Both the position numbers and the translations under genes were made by a program. A DNA stretch of 64,000 nt from CALOCV01 sp942491955 (GTDB lineage: Bacteria; Chlamydiota; Chlamydiia; Chlamydiales; CALOCV01): NCBI GenBank assembly GCA_942491955.1, contig CALOCV010000031.1, positions 1-64,000 on the forward strand, written 5' to 3'. Shown one piece after another: positions 24,624-33,888 of the stretch. The notes under the pieces were generated by a model. The model was not told the origin of the DNA and made no database searches. It saw nothing but the letters and a program-made list of their open reading frames with translations. Positions within the stretch are counted from its first letter, which is position 1. Every line of letters begins with the position of its first letter.

Positions 24624-25634
24624 CTATTCTTTGGAGGCGATATAGCTAACAAGATCGATGATCCGACAAGAATAGCCCATCTCATTGTCATACCATGCAA
24701 TGAGCTTAAAAAATCGGTCATTCAATGCAATCCCTGCTCCAGCATCAAAAATAGATGAATAGGAACTTCCAATAAAATCGGATGAAACAACCTGCTCATC
24801 ACAATAACATAAAATTCCCTTCATCGGACCATTAGCCGCCGCACGCATCGCTTGGCAAATCTCCTCATAGCTGGTCGATCGACTCAACCGCACGGTAAGA
24901 TCCACGGCAGAAACGTCCATGGTTGGAATGCGAAAAGCCATTCCGGTCAACTTCCCTTTTACTTCGGGAAGACAAAGTGCAACAGCTTTTGCGGCTCCCG
25001 TTGAAGCCGGAATGATATTGTACCCAGCACTACGTCCTCCACGCCAATCCTTCATGGAAGGCCCGTCAACGGTCGGTTGCGAAGAGGTAACCGCATGCAC
25101 GGTTGTCATCAGTCCTTCGTCAATCCCAAAGGTATCCAAAAGGACTTTTGTCATCGGAGCCAAACAATTCGTCGTACACGATGCATTCGAAACCATGCGA
25201 TCGGTATTAGGATTGTATTTTTCTTCATTCACACCCATGACAAAGGTGGGGATTTGGCCTCCTTTAGCAGGGGCCGAAAGAATTACGCGTTTTGCACCTG
25301 CACGAATGTGCTTTTGCGCTCCCTCTTCACTAGTGAAAAAACCCGTCGATTCAATCGCGTAATCAACGCCAAGATCTTTCCATGGCAACTTTTCCGGGTC
25401 TTTTTCCGAACAGACAATTACTTGTTTTCCATCAACAAGGATACCTTTCTCATTGGCTTGTACATCGCCTGGATATCGACCATGAACGGTATCGTATTTG
25501 AGAAGGTATGCCAAATTCTCGTTATCGACGAGATCGTTGACAGCAATAATGGTAACATCGTCTCTTTGAGAGGCAGCACGAAAGGCAAGGCGACCGATTC
25601 TTCCAAATCCATTGATCCCAATTTTAATAGCCAT
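24624..25634 (-). CDS. gapA: Glyceraldehyde-3-phosphate dehydrogenase
   Basis: A 336-residue GAPDH that oxidises and phosphorylates glyceraldehyde-3-phosphate in glycolysis. The NAD-binding start IKIGINGFGRIGRL, the catalytic cysteine in SNASCTTNCLAP, TVHAVTSSQPTVD, the DWRGGRSAGYNIIPASTGAA segment and WYDNEMGYSCRIIDL are all intact. AGGAG precedes the ATG. No frameshifts. Confidence 0.98.
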   Translation of the reverse strand: MAIKIGINGFGRIGRLAFRAASQRDDVTIIAVNDLVDNENLAYLLKYDTVHGRYPGDVQANEKGILVDGKQVIVCSEKDPEKLPWKDLGVDYAIESTGFFTSEEGAQKHIRAGAKRVILSAPAKGGQIPTFVMGVNEEKYNPNTDRMVSNASCTTNCLAPMTKVLLDTFGIDEGLMTTVHAVTSSQPTVDGPSMKDWRGGRSAGYNIIPASTGAAKAVALCLPEVKGKLTGMAFRIPTMDVSAVDLTVRLSRSTSYEEICQAMRAAANGPMKGILCYCDEQVVSSDFIGSSYSSIFDAGAGIALNDRFFKLIAWYDNEMGYSCRIIDLVSYIASKE

Positions 25635-25811
25635 ACTGTACTCCTAATTGGGGCAGATAGGAAATTTCATTTCTTTTTCGAAAGATTTTTTTATTAAAAA
25701 TTCCTTTAACCTGCCCGATAAAATCAAAAATTTGATATAAAACATCTATGCGACAGTATAAAGCATTTATATCAGCAAGTAAAGATCGAAGTAACCATTC
25801 ACATAACGACT

Positions 25812-25842
25812 CGCTCCTCTCATCAAGCCGATGAGAAGAGCG
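25812..25842. repeat. Inverted repeat between gapA and the F-box gene
   Basis: CGCTC(C)TCTCATC-loop-GATGAGA(A)GAGCG, a 12-13 bp stem without a T-run on either strand. Role unknown; it may stabilise an mRNA end or be an operator. Confidence 0.4.
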
Positions 25843-25870
25843 AAGAGCTAGAGCCATGATAAAGAGAGCG

Positions 25871-26629
25871 CTAACCGCGATTACGGAATTTTATCAAATT
25901 TCTACAAGCCTCATCTGGAACTATGAAGACGATAGACTTGATTTTCTCTCCATTGGCCTTCCTAGTTGCCGGTTCGCGACACTTTACGACCATGCGAACG
26001 TCTAAAGTCTCAAAGAACAAACTGACTTGGCGATTCGTATCGGGTATATTATTTATTACTAGTTTTGCAAAAAAGACAAACTCTTCAAGAGTGCACTTTT
26101 CTAACTTAGTGGCAACCCCGTCTAGATTCAGTATGCTTGTCAAAAGAGGGTCATTCCCAAACTCTTCATTCATCTTTTTTGGGGACACATCTTCTCGCAT
26201 CCATTGCAGGTTCAGTTGCCTACGGTCCTCTCCCCTTTGAAAAGCCTCAGCTTTTTCCTCAATCAGTCCTTTTACTTCTTTGTAAAGGGGATAAAGCCCT
26301 TTAGCATCTGCGAAATTTTGTTTAATTTCATTCAGATTCGAAGAATTTTTTATGACTTGTCTATTGACTTCCGAAATTCCGATCCAGCCTATTAAGGTTT
26401 CCATTTCTCTTAAATCAGACAATCTTTCTGACTTTACCTGTGTTAGAATTGACCCTTTCCAAGCTCGATTTACTTGAACGACACTGTGTTGATCCTTGCT
26501 TGGCAAAAAAGAAAAAACATGTTGAATGATTTCTTCCGGCAATTCACTAATATTGTTTTTATTTTCGTCCGAAATGCCCAACCTACGCGAATCGTATCGG
26601 GTTGGATTACTAGATGTTAAAGGGTTCAT
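25871..26629 (-). CDS. F-box domain protein, candidate host-directed effector
   Basis: A 252-residue protein. Residues 28-60 form a clear F-box: ISELPEEIIQHVFSFLPSKD then QHSVVQVNRAWK. F-box domains bind Skp1 and recruit targets to eukaryotic SCF ubiquitin ligases; bacteria lack this system, so such a protein most likely acts in the host cell after secretion. The rest (residues 70-252) is helical with no recognised domain and would be the substrate-recognition part. AAGGAT lies upstream of the ATG. No Sec signal peptide, in keeping with type III export. Confidence 0.87.
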   Translation of the reverse strand: MNPLTSSNPTRYDSRRLGISDENKNNISELPEEIIQHVFSFLPSKDQHSVVQVNRAWKGSILTQVKSERLSDLREMETLIGWIGISEVNRQVIKNSSNLNEIKQNFADAKGLYPLYKEVKGLIEEKAEAFQRGEDRRQLNLQWMREDVSPKKMNEEFGNDPLLTSILNLDGVATKLEKCTLEEFVFFAKLVINNIPDTNRQVSLFFETLDVRMVVKCREPATRKANGEKIKSIVFIVPDEACRNLIKFRNRG

Positions 26630-26697
26630 TTTCTATCCTTTGTTAGTCAGTTACAAAGAAATATTATATATGAAAAAAAAAATTTATACAAGGTTTT

Positions 26698-27789
26698 TTA
26701 TACAGCCACTGCTGATTCTGCATAGTAGCGAAGGAAAAATGTCTCTAAAACGACCCGAAAAGATGTATTTCGATCCAGAGAGAGGAACACCTCTTTGAGA
26801 AGAATGTGTAAAGACTCCATAGACAATGTAGGCCCTCTTCTTAAGATCTGCCGAAAACTTTCCTCTTGTGAAGAGAAAAAAGGCTCAATTTCTTCTGAAG
26901 AGAAAAAAGGCTCAATTTCTTCTGAAGAGAGAGAGAGACGGTAAAGGCTTCTATACCAGAAATAGATCCACTCGACGATAAGAAATACCGATTCTTTCTC
27001 TTCCACAGCCACAAATCCCTGCACATCTTTTTCTAAAGATTCTCTTTGTTTTGCACTGAGAAGATCCGTCTGTTCTTCCTCGAAAATTTTCGTTAACTCT
27101 TTCTCTCTATGCTCTCTCTCTAAAGTGATCGGGCTGGTAATCGCATCAAGCTCTTCCTGAAATTTCTTATACAGACCAACAGACTCTTGCGAAAGAAGAT
27201 GAGATAATCTCTCTTGCCATTGATGACTCTCCTGTGATAAAAGCTTTTTTCCTCTTGAAAGAGATCCTTTTGCCAGAGGAAGAATTCTCTCCACCTCTTC
27301 CGTTTCACCTAAAAGTTTACGCATTGCAGAGTCTGGCAATGGGGAAAAACGAACCTGCTGGCAACGAGAAAGTATCGTTGGAAGGATAAACATTGGGCGA
27401 GAAGAGACCAGAAGAATGAGTGTGTCATCTGGAGGCTCTTCAAACGTTTTCAGCAAAGCATTGGCACTTGTTGGTAACATCCGATCGGCTTCAAGTAAAA
27501 GAAAAGCCTTTCGTTTCGCAGAGAAGGGTCGCAAGAAAACCTCTTCAGACAGGGCTCTCATTGCCTCAATGCTGTACAATCCCGCTTTACTTTGAGGACG
27601 GTAGATATGAATGTCAGGATGCCTCCCCTTCTCCCCAACCCACTTTTCAGCTATAACTTGAGCAAAAAGCTGCTTCCCAACCCCATCAGGGCCAGAAAAA
27701 AGTAGAGAGTGACCAAGCTGATGCGACTCTATCCGATAAGCTAATGTCTTCTTGATTCTTTCGTTACCATACAGATGAGCAAACATCAC
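26698..27789 (-). CDS. holB: DNA polymerase III subunit delta'
   Basis: A 363-residue clamp-loader subunit. It has the AAA+ N-terminal domain: LAYRIESHQLGHSLLFSGPD, P-loop GPDGVGKQ (last residue Q instead of T/S, fitting a non-hydrolysing delta' subunit), and LLKTFEEPPDDTLILLVSSR with the sensor region ILSRCQQVRF. A 27-bp unit coding EEIEPFFSS is repeated in tandem near the C-terminus (26870-26940). It lies next to tmk, as in chlamydial genomes. Confidence 0.9.
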   Translation of the reverse strand: MMFAHLYGNERIKKTLAYRIESHQLGHSLLFSGPDGVGKQLFAQVIAEKWVGEKGRHPDIHIYRPQSKAGLYSIEAMRALSEEVFLRPFSAKRKAFLLLEADRMLPTSANALLKTFEEPPDDTLILLVSSRPMFILPTILSRCQQVRFSPLPDSAMRKLLGETEEVERILPLAKGSLSRGKKLLSQESHQWQERLSHLLSQESVGLYKKFQEELDAITSPITLEREHREKELTKIFEEEQTDLLSAKQRESLEKDVQGFVAVEEKESVFLIVEWIYFWYRSLYRLSLSSEEIEPFFSSEEIEPFFSSQEESFRQILRRGPTLSMESLHILLKEVFLSLDRNTSFRVVLETFFLRYYAESAVAV

Positions 27790-27791
27790 TT

Positions 27792-28373
27792 TTATTGAAT
27801 CCTATCCATCGCTTGTTCAAAAACAGCGCGGGGTGACTGCAAAGCATCGAGGAGAATGATTCTTTCGTGTCGTTGAACAAGAGAGAGAAATCCTTCTCGG
27901 ATGCGTTGATAAAAAGTGACATCTTCTTTTTCAAGTCGATCTTTTTGTTGCGTCAACCGCTCCTGAGCCCGCTCAGGGGGTATGTCGAGAAAAAAAGTCT
28001 TGTCAGGAATGCAATCCCCACACGCTTCAAGACAGAGGTTTTCAACCCAATCCATTCCCAAACCCCTACCCGCTCCTTGATAAACAATGGTGGAATCGTT
28101 ATAGCGGTCGGATAAAACAATTTTTTTCTCTTTAAGAGCCGGTTGAATCACTTTTTCAATATGCTCGACCCGATCGGCTAAAAAAAGAAAAAGCTCTGTT
28201 TTAGAAGTCATCTCTTCCTGAAGAACCAAAGAACGAATGGCTTTCCCAACAGACGTTCCTCCCGGCTCTCTTGTACATAGAACCTTTTCTCCACGTTCTA
28301 TAAAAAAAGCGGCTAGCTTTTCCATAAACGTTGTTTTACCCGCCCCATCTATACCCTCGACGGTTATGAACAT
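27792..28373 (-). CDS. tmk: Thymidylate kinase
   Basis: A 193-residue dTMP kinase: P-loop FITVEGIDGAGKTTF, the DR(E/Y)-type motif CTREPGGT, SDRYNDSTIVYQG (TMP binding) and a lid with QERLTQQKDRLE. It makes dTDP for DNA synthesis. The gene starts inside the last bases of gyrA and ends two bases before holB, so it is part of the gyrA-tmk-holB transcript. Confidence 0.96.
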   Translation of the reverse strand: MFITVEGIDGAGKTTFMEKLAAFFIERGEKVLCTREPGGTSVGKAIRSLVLQEEMTSKTELFLFLADRVEHIEKVIQPALKEKKIVLSDRYNDSTIVYQGAGRGLGMDWVENLCLEACGDCIPDKTFFLDIPPERAQERLTQQKDRLEKEDVTFYQRIREGFLSLVQRHERIILLDALQSPRAVFEQAMDRIQ

Positions 28374-30841
28374 TCTTCTCCCTCTTCTCCTTCCTCTTCT
28401 TCAGAAGGGACGAGTTTTTCTACAGCAATCACCCGGTCATCATTCCGCAGATTGACCAACTTCACGCCCTGTGTATTTCTGCCCATCACACGAACGTCTT
28501 GCATGTTGATGCGAACCGCTTGACCCGATGTTGCCATGAAAAGAATGCTGTCATCGTCGGTAACAGAGAGTGCAGCAACAACCTTTCCATTCCTTGAGCT
28601 TGTAATGATCGAACGAACCCCTACCCCACCGCGATTGGTTTGTCGAAACTCGTCAACAGCGGAGCGTTTGCCAAAACCTCGTTCACAAACAATCAAAATC
28701 GACTCAGAACCTTCGACAACCTCACATCCAACGACACAATCTTCGGGATCTTTTAACGATACACCACGAACACCTCGAGCCATGCGTCCCATCGACCTCA
28801 CTTTCTCTTCATCGAATCGAACGGCCAGTCCCCCTCGAGTAAAGAGCATCACCTGCTGGTGTTCCGTAAGAAGACGTGCTGCAATCAAGCGATCGTCTTC
28901 AACAAGATCCAGGGCCCAAATCCCCTTTCTTCTAGGGTGACTAAATAGAGAAAGGACCGTTTTTTTCACGGTTCCTTTCTTGGTTACCATGAGAATATGC
29001 CGCTCTTCATTAAAATCTTCGACGCGGAGAATGGTGGCAATCGTCTCCTCGGGACGCAAATCTTCCAATAGGTTGATTAAGGGCTTGCCTTTCGATTTTC
29101 GCCCCGCCTCGGGAATTTGCCACACTTTTAACCAATAGCATCTCCCGAGCGAAGTAAAAATAAGAAGGTGATCGTGGGTATTGGCAACATACAAACCCTT
29201 GATGGCATCTTCATCTTTACGTCGATGAAGACCTGAAACACCGTGTCCTCCCCTCTTTTGTTCGCGGAAGGTATCCGTCGGCATGCGTTTTATGTAGTCG
29301 TCTTTAGAAATCGTGATGATAGCCGGAGTATTGGCAATCAAATCCTCGATATTCATGTCGCCTTCTGCTGCAACAATCTCTGTTTTCCGCTCCGACTTAT
29401 GTTTGAGCAAAATCGCCGTTAATTCTTCTTTAATGATGTCTCGCACCATCTCCTCACTGGCCAATATCTTTCGCAAATGGGCAATTTTTTCGAGTAACTC
29501 GTTGTATTCCTTCTCAATTTTCTCTCTTTCAAGACCTGTGAGTTGGTAGAGGCGAAGATCGAGGACAGCATTGGCTTGCCTATCACTAAATGTATATTTT
29601 TCAATCAATTGTTTCTTGGCTTCGTCGCGATCCGAGCTGCTGCGGATAAGCTTAACGATCTCATCTAAATGATCGATCGCTTTGAGATATCCCTCAAGAA
29701 TATGCGCTCTTGCCTCCGCTTTGTTCAGTTCGAAACGGGTGCGGCGACGGATCACATCGATCCGATGCTCAATCCAAGAAGAGATCATCTGCTTGATATT
29801 CAAAGTCTTTGGCAACCCTTTATCCAAGGCAAGAGTATTGCATCCAAAGGTCACTTGAAGATCAGAAAACTTGTAGAGCTGATTAATAATAACCTCGGGA
29901 ATCTCTCCCTTCTTGAGCTCCAATACAATGCGCATTCCCTCTTTATCCGTCTCATCGCGCAAATCCGAAACGCCTGTGATCGATTTACTATTGATCAAAT
30001 CGGCAAATTGTTCAATTAGACGGGATTTATTGATGCTGTAAGGAATTTCCGTAATCACGAGACGTTCTCGATCGGGATAATCGTCGTTCGGCTCTGCGGC
30101 AATGCGTCCACGTAAAGTAATTTTTCCTCGACCTGTGTGGTAGGCCTCTTTGATACCGCGAAACCCGCAAATAATCCCTCCAGTAGGAAAATCGGGTCCT
30201 GGCATGACTTTCTGTATCTCTTCAATCGTTGCTTGGGGATGGTCGAGTAAAAGAATCGTCGCCTCAGAGACTTCACGAAGATTGTGAGGGGGGATATTCG
30301 TTGCCATACCAACGGCAATTCCAGAAGAGCCGTTACAAAGAAGATTGGGAAATTTAGAAGGGAAAACAACAGGCTCGCGTTTGGTCTCATCGTAATTGGG
30401 AACCATCTCAACCGTTTCTTTATCGAGATCGTCCATCAACTCAACGGCCGCATAGGTCAACCGCGCTTCGGTATAACGCATTGCTGCCGGAGGATCTCCA
30501 TCAACCGAACCAAAGTTACCTTGCCCATCAATCAATGAGTAACGCATTGCCCAATCTTGAGCCATCCTCACGAGGGTAGGATAGATAACCTGCTCACCAT
30601 GTGGATGGTAATCCCCCGATGTGTCCCCTGCGATTTTAGCACACTTCCGAAATTTTGCAGTGGGACCGAGATTCAGCCCTCTCATGGCAAAGAGGATCCG
30701 TCTCTGCGAAGGCTTTAACCCATCCCTCACATCAGGTAAGGCACGCGAAATGATGACGGACATGGAATACCGGAGATAACTCTCTCTCATCTCTTCTTCG
30801 ATATTTCTTGGAACAATGATTTCGTCTTTTGTGTATGACAT
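28364..30841 (-). CDS. gyrA: DNA gyrase subunit A
   Basis: An 825-residue GyrA. It carries the breakage-reunion domain (RYSMSVIISRALPDVRDGLK, active tyrosine in AAMRYTEARL) and a C-terminal beta-pinwheel with the GyrA box as QKRGGHGVSG. In the quinolone-determining region the motif reads HPHGEQVIYPTLV, so E. coli position Ser83 is Gln (codon at 30590-30592) and Asp87 is Pro. Pro at 87 is, as I remember, usual in chlamydiae, whereas Chlamydia itself has Ser at 83. The C-terminus is acidic. Together with GyrB it introduces negative supercoils. Confidence 0.98.
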   Translation of the reverse strand: MSYTKDEIIVPRNIEEEMRESYLRYSMSVIISRALPDVRDGLKPSQRRILFAMRGLNLGPTAKFRKCAKIAGDTSGDYHPHGEQVIYPTLVRMAQDWAMRYSLIDGQGNFGSVDGDPPAAMRYTEARLTYAAVELMDDLDKETVEMVPNYDETKREPVVFPSKFPNLLCNGSSGIAVGMATNIPPHNLREVSEATILLLDHPQATIEEIQKVMPGPDFPTGGIICGFRGIKEAYHTGRGKITLRGRIAAEPNDDYPDRERLVITEIPYSINKSRLIEQFADLINSKSITGVSDLRDETDKEGMRIVLELKKGEIPEVIINQLYKFSDLQVTFGCNTLALDKGLPKTLNIKQMISSWIEHRIDVIRRRTRFELNKAEARAHILEGYLKAIDHLDEIVKLIRSSSDRDEAKKQLIEKYTFSDRQANAVLDLRLYQLTGLEREKIEKEYNELLEKIAHLRKILASEEMVRDIIKEELTAILLKHKSERKTEIVAAEGDMNIEDLIANTPAIITISKDDYIKRMPTDTFREQKRGGHGVSGLHRRKDEDAIKGLYVANTHDHLLIFTSLGRCYWLKVWQIPEAGRKSKGKPLINLLEDLRPEETIATILRVEDFNEERHILMVTKKGTVKKTVLSLFSHPRRKGIWALDLVEDDRLIAARLLTEHQQVMLFTRGGLAVRFDEEKVRSMGRMARGVRGVSLKDPEDCVVGCEVVEGSESILIVCERGFGKRSAVDEFRQTNRGGVGVRSIITSSRNGKVVAALSVTDDDSILFMATSGQAVRINMQDVRVMGRNTQGVKLVNLRNDDRVIAVEKLVPSEEEEGEEGEECS

Positions 30842-30919
30842 AGTCCTCTACGAGTAATTAGACCAGTTGAAAGAAATGATGAGACAATTTGTATTCAAAA
30901 TTTTTTCTTTCCATTGGTA

Positions 30920-33442
30920 TTAAATATCTAAATTCTTTACCGAAAGAGCATGCTGCTCGATAAAAGCACGCCGAGGAGGCACTTCTTCTCCCATTAACAT
31001 GGTGAACATATGGTCGGCACCAATGACATCGGGAAGCGTCACTTGAATCAAGGTTCTCTTTTCAGGATCCATTGTTGTTTCCCAAAGTTGATCGGCATTC
31101 ATCTCACCAAGACCCTTGTATCGCTGAATCTCCATTCCCTTTCTTCCGTTCGCACGGAAAAACGTGATCGCTTCTTTTAACGTATACATCGGATGCCGCT
31201 CTCCGTTTTCTTCAACGATATCGAGTAAGTGATTTTGGGCGACCAGATAATTTTCTAGAACAAAGCCAAAAATAGTCAATGAATCCACCAAAGGTTGGAG
31301 ATCTTTCTCTTCAAAAAGTTCAACGAAAGGGAGGGGGCGAGGACGGAAAATTAAGGAGTCTTCTCCCCTTTCTTCTTCGGGGATTGCTGCAAGCGTCTCT
31401 TCAAAATCTTTTCTTTGCTCTTCCTCGTGCACGCGTTTCATTTCAGCAAACGCATCAAACGAATAGAGCAAATGGGTTTTGCCTTGCAGTGTGACATAAT
31501 AACGGGGTAGGCGCCCCTCTTCATCACGGCTGGTAAGAAATTCGCGAAAAGGGATTCCCTTCCTTTCAATACGTTGAATGAATCCTTCCACTTGAAGAAC
31601 AAGGTAAACAAAAGTTTTTAGCTCTTCTTTTGTTAATTCCCTTTTATCCTTTATCAACTCAACGCTCACATCACTTCTCCCTAAGTCGAGAAGATAATCA
31701 TCCATCTCTTTTTCTGAATGGATATAGCGGCTCGTTTTTTTTCTTTTCACTAGATAGAGGGGTGGCTGTGCAATGTAGATGAAATGATTCTCGACAAGAA
31801 CCGGCATATGTCGATAGAAAAACGTGAGTAATAGCGTTCGAATGTGAGAACCATCGACATCGGCGTCCGTCATGATGATGATTTTGTGGTAACGAAGCTT
31901 AGCCAAGTTGAAATTGTCACGTCCAATTCCACACCCTAACGCAGCAATCAAACGCCCCACTTGTTCGTTCTGTAACATTTTGTCAAGACGTGCTTTCTCT
32001 ACATTTAAAATCTTTCCTCGGATCGGTAAAATGGCTTGGAAGCGACGGTCTCGCCCCCCTTTTGCCGATCCTCCTGCAGAGTCTCCCTCGACGATGTAGA
32101 TTTCACATAGCTCGGGATTTTTTTCTTGACAATCGGTCAATTTTCCAGGCAACCGGGCTGTATCCAATGCCGATTTTCTCAAGGTGAGCTCGCGAGCGCG
32201 CCGGGCGGCTTCTCTGGCTTGAGCTGCGAGAATTGCCTTGTCAATGATCGTACGGGCGACAGCGGGATTTTCATCAAGAAAAATTGTCAACTCTTCTCCA
32301 ACGACCTGTTGAGCTATCGACCCGACATCACTGTTCCCCAATCGTTGCTTGGTCTGTCCTTCAAATTGTGGGTTAGGCACTTTTACCGAAATAACAGCAG
32401 TCAGGCCTTCCCGCATATCTTCGCCATTGATCGCTATTTTATCCGACCGCAATAAGTTGTTATTTTTGATATATTGGTTGAGAACGCGTGTCAAAGCGGT
32501 GGAAAAACCCGTAAGATGGGTCCCACCATGACGCGTTGCGATATTGTTGACATAGGAGTAAATCGTCTCTTGGTATCCACTATTCCATTGCAAGGCGGCT
32601 TCAAATTCAACAATTCCTTGATCTCCCTCTTTGGAACCTTGAAAATAGGCTGCTTTCGGAAAAAGAGACTCTTTTCCCTGGTTGAGATACTCAACAAACG
32701 AGACCAATCCACCGCCATAATTGAAATGGAGCGTCTCTTTTGTTTTGTCACGCTCATCATGGAAGTAGATATTGATCCCTTTGTTTAAGAAGGCAAGTTC
32801 TCGCAATCGTTTGGCTAAAACGTCGTGGTTGCATTCTGTCACGGTCATGATCGTTTCATCGGGCCAAAAAGTGATTTGCGTACCCCGTTCTTTTGATGAA
32901 CCCATCTCCTTTAACGGTTCAATGACTTTCCCTCTTGAAAAAATAATCTGATAATGTTTTCCCTCTTTTTGCACTTCAACAATCAATTTTCTGGAAAGAG
33001 CATTGACACAAGAGACTCCAACGCCGTGAAGACCTCCTGAAACTTTGTATGTATCCTTATCAAATTTTCCACCTGCATGAAGGATGGTCATGACGACTTC
33101 GACAGCAGTGACCTCTCTGCCTTGCTTGATGGATTCCTTTTCGTGTCGTTCAACAGGGATCCCCCGTCCATTATCTGAAACGGTTACGGATTGATCGGGA
33201 TGGATCGTTACATGAATCTCTGTGCAATATCCTGCCATGGCTTCATCGATACAGTTATCCACCACTTCATAGACGAGTTGATGAAGACCGTTTTCAGAGG
33301 TATCGCCAATGTACATCCCCGGTCTTTCGCGAACAGCCTGCAGTCCTTCGAGAACGGTGATCGAACTTGCATCATATTGCTTTTCGATTTTTTCTTTTGT
33401 GTTTTCCGCAGAATTTTCTTGCGAAAGGGTATCGTTGGTCAT
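30920..33442 (-). CDS. gyrB: DNA gyrase subunit B
   Basis: An 840-residue GyrB. GHKL ATPase motifs are EVVDNCIDEAM, DNGRGIP and GGLHGVGVSCVNALS; the Toprim domain has IVEGDSAGGSAKGGRDRRFQ and MTDADVDGSHIRTLLLTFF; the C-terminus has RYKGLGEMNADQLWETTMDP. It lies 78 bases upstream of gyrA on the same strand, in the chlamydial order gyrB-gyrA-tmk-holB. Confidence 0.98.
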   Translation of the reverse strand: MTNDTLSQENSAENTKEKIEKQYDASSITVLEGLQAVRERPGMYIGDTSENGLHQLVYEVVDNCIDEAMAGYCTEIHVTIHPDQSVTVSDNGRGIPVERHEKESIKQGREVTAVEVVMTILHAGGKFDKDTYKVSGGLHGVGVSCVNALSRKLIVEVQKEGKHYQIIFSRGKVIEPLKEMGSSKERGTQITFWPDETIMTVTECNHDVLAKRLRELAFLNKGINIYFHDERDKTKETLHFNYGGGLVSFVEYLNQGKESLFPKAAYFQGSKEGDQGIVEFEAALQWNSGYQETIYSYVNNIATRHGGTHLTGFSTALTRVLNQYIKNNNLLRSDKIAINGEDMREGLTAVISVKVPNPQFEGQTKQRLGNSDVGSIAQQVVGEELTIFLDENPAVARTIIDKAILAAQAREAARRARELTLRKSALDTARLPGKLTDCQEKNPELCEIYIVEGDSAGGSAKGGRDRRFQAILPIRGKILNVEKARLDKMLQNEQVGRLIAALGCGIGRDNFNLAKLRYHKIIIMTDADVDGSHIRTLLLTFFYRHMPVLVENHFIYIAQPPLYLVKRKKTSRYIHSEKEMDDYLLDLGRSDVSVELIKDKRELTKEELKTFVYLVLQVEGFIQRIERKGIPFREFLTSRDEEGRLPRYYVTLQGKTHLLYSFDAFAEMKRVHEEEQRKDFEETLAAIPEEERGEDSLIFRPRPLPFVELFEEKDLQPLVDSLTIFGFVLENYLVAQNHLLDIVEENGERHPMYTLKEAITFFRANGRKGMEIQRYKGLGEMNADQLWETTMDPEKRTLIQVTLPDVIGADHMFTMLMGEEVPPRRAFIEQHALSVKNLDI

Positions 33443-33463
33443 TCTCTACCTTATTAGGTTTTT

Positions 33464-33805
33464 TCAAGCGCCCATCTGAAATCGGATGGTGGCGATCCTC
33501 GTTCGAGGAAATTTTTTTTGAATCTGGCGAAGAAGGCGTTGCTTTTCGTGTTGTCGGAGGAGGCTATACAACGTTGCGTTATTCACCAAAACCGTTAAAA
33601 CCCCTTCAGCAAAACGATGAGCTTTTGTGTGACGGGAAATCTCCTCTCCAACGATTTCTGACCATGCCATCAGAACACCATCCGGCCGCTGATTGATTTT
33701 GTGACGAATGCTTTGAAGCTGAGAACCGAGAAGATGGGCAAAAGAATGGTTGGTTAAAGCTATGCCATCGTAGTATTTTGGGGTCCGTTGAGACGATTTT
33801 TTCAC
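33464..33805 (-). CDS. DUF721 (DciA-like) protein
   Basis: A protein of about 113 residues with the DUF721 pattern: VLMAWSEIVGEEISRHTKA, then VLTVLVNNATLYSLLRQHEKQRLL and a final TRIATIRFQMG. DciA-type proteins help load the replicative helicase in bacteria that lack DnaC, which fits its place just upstream of gyrB. The GTG at 33805 with AAGGT upstream is preferred to a TTG at 33856. Confidence 0.8.
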   Translation of the reverse strand: MKKSSQRTPKYYDGIALTNHSFAHLLGSQLQSIRHKINQRPDGVLMAWSEIVGEEISRHTKAHRFAEGVLTVLVNNATLYSLLRQHEKQRLLRQIQKKFPRTRIATIRFQMGA

Positions 33806-33888
33806 AAAATTTCTACCTTTGCTTAGACACGTAAACGAAAGGCCTAGTATACCCAATTATAGCCGAAAACACAAGCATTCATCGCCAT

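Noticed and set aside
25624..25857. A 77-codon minus-strand frame overlapping the gapA start
   Set aside because: It overlaps the gapA ribosome site and ATG, has no domain, and looks like chance.
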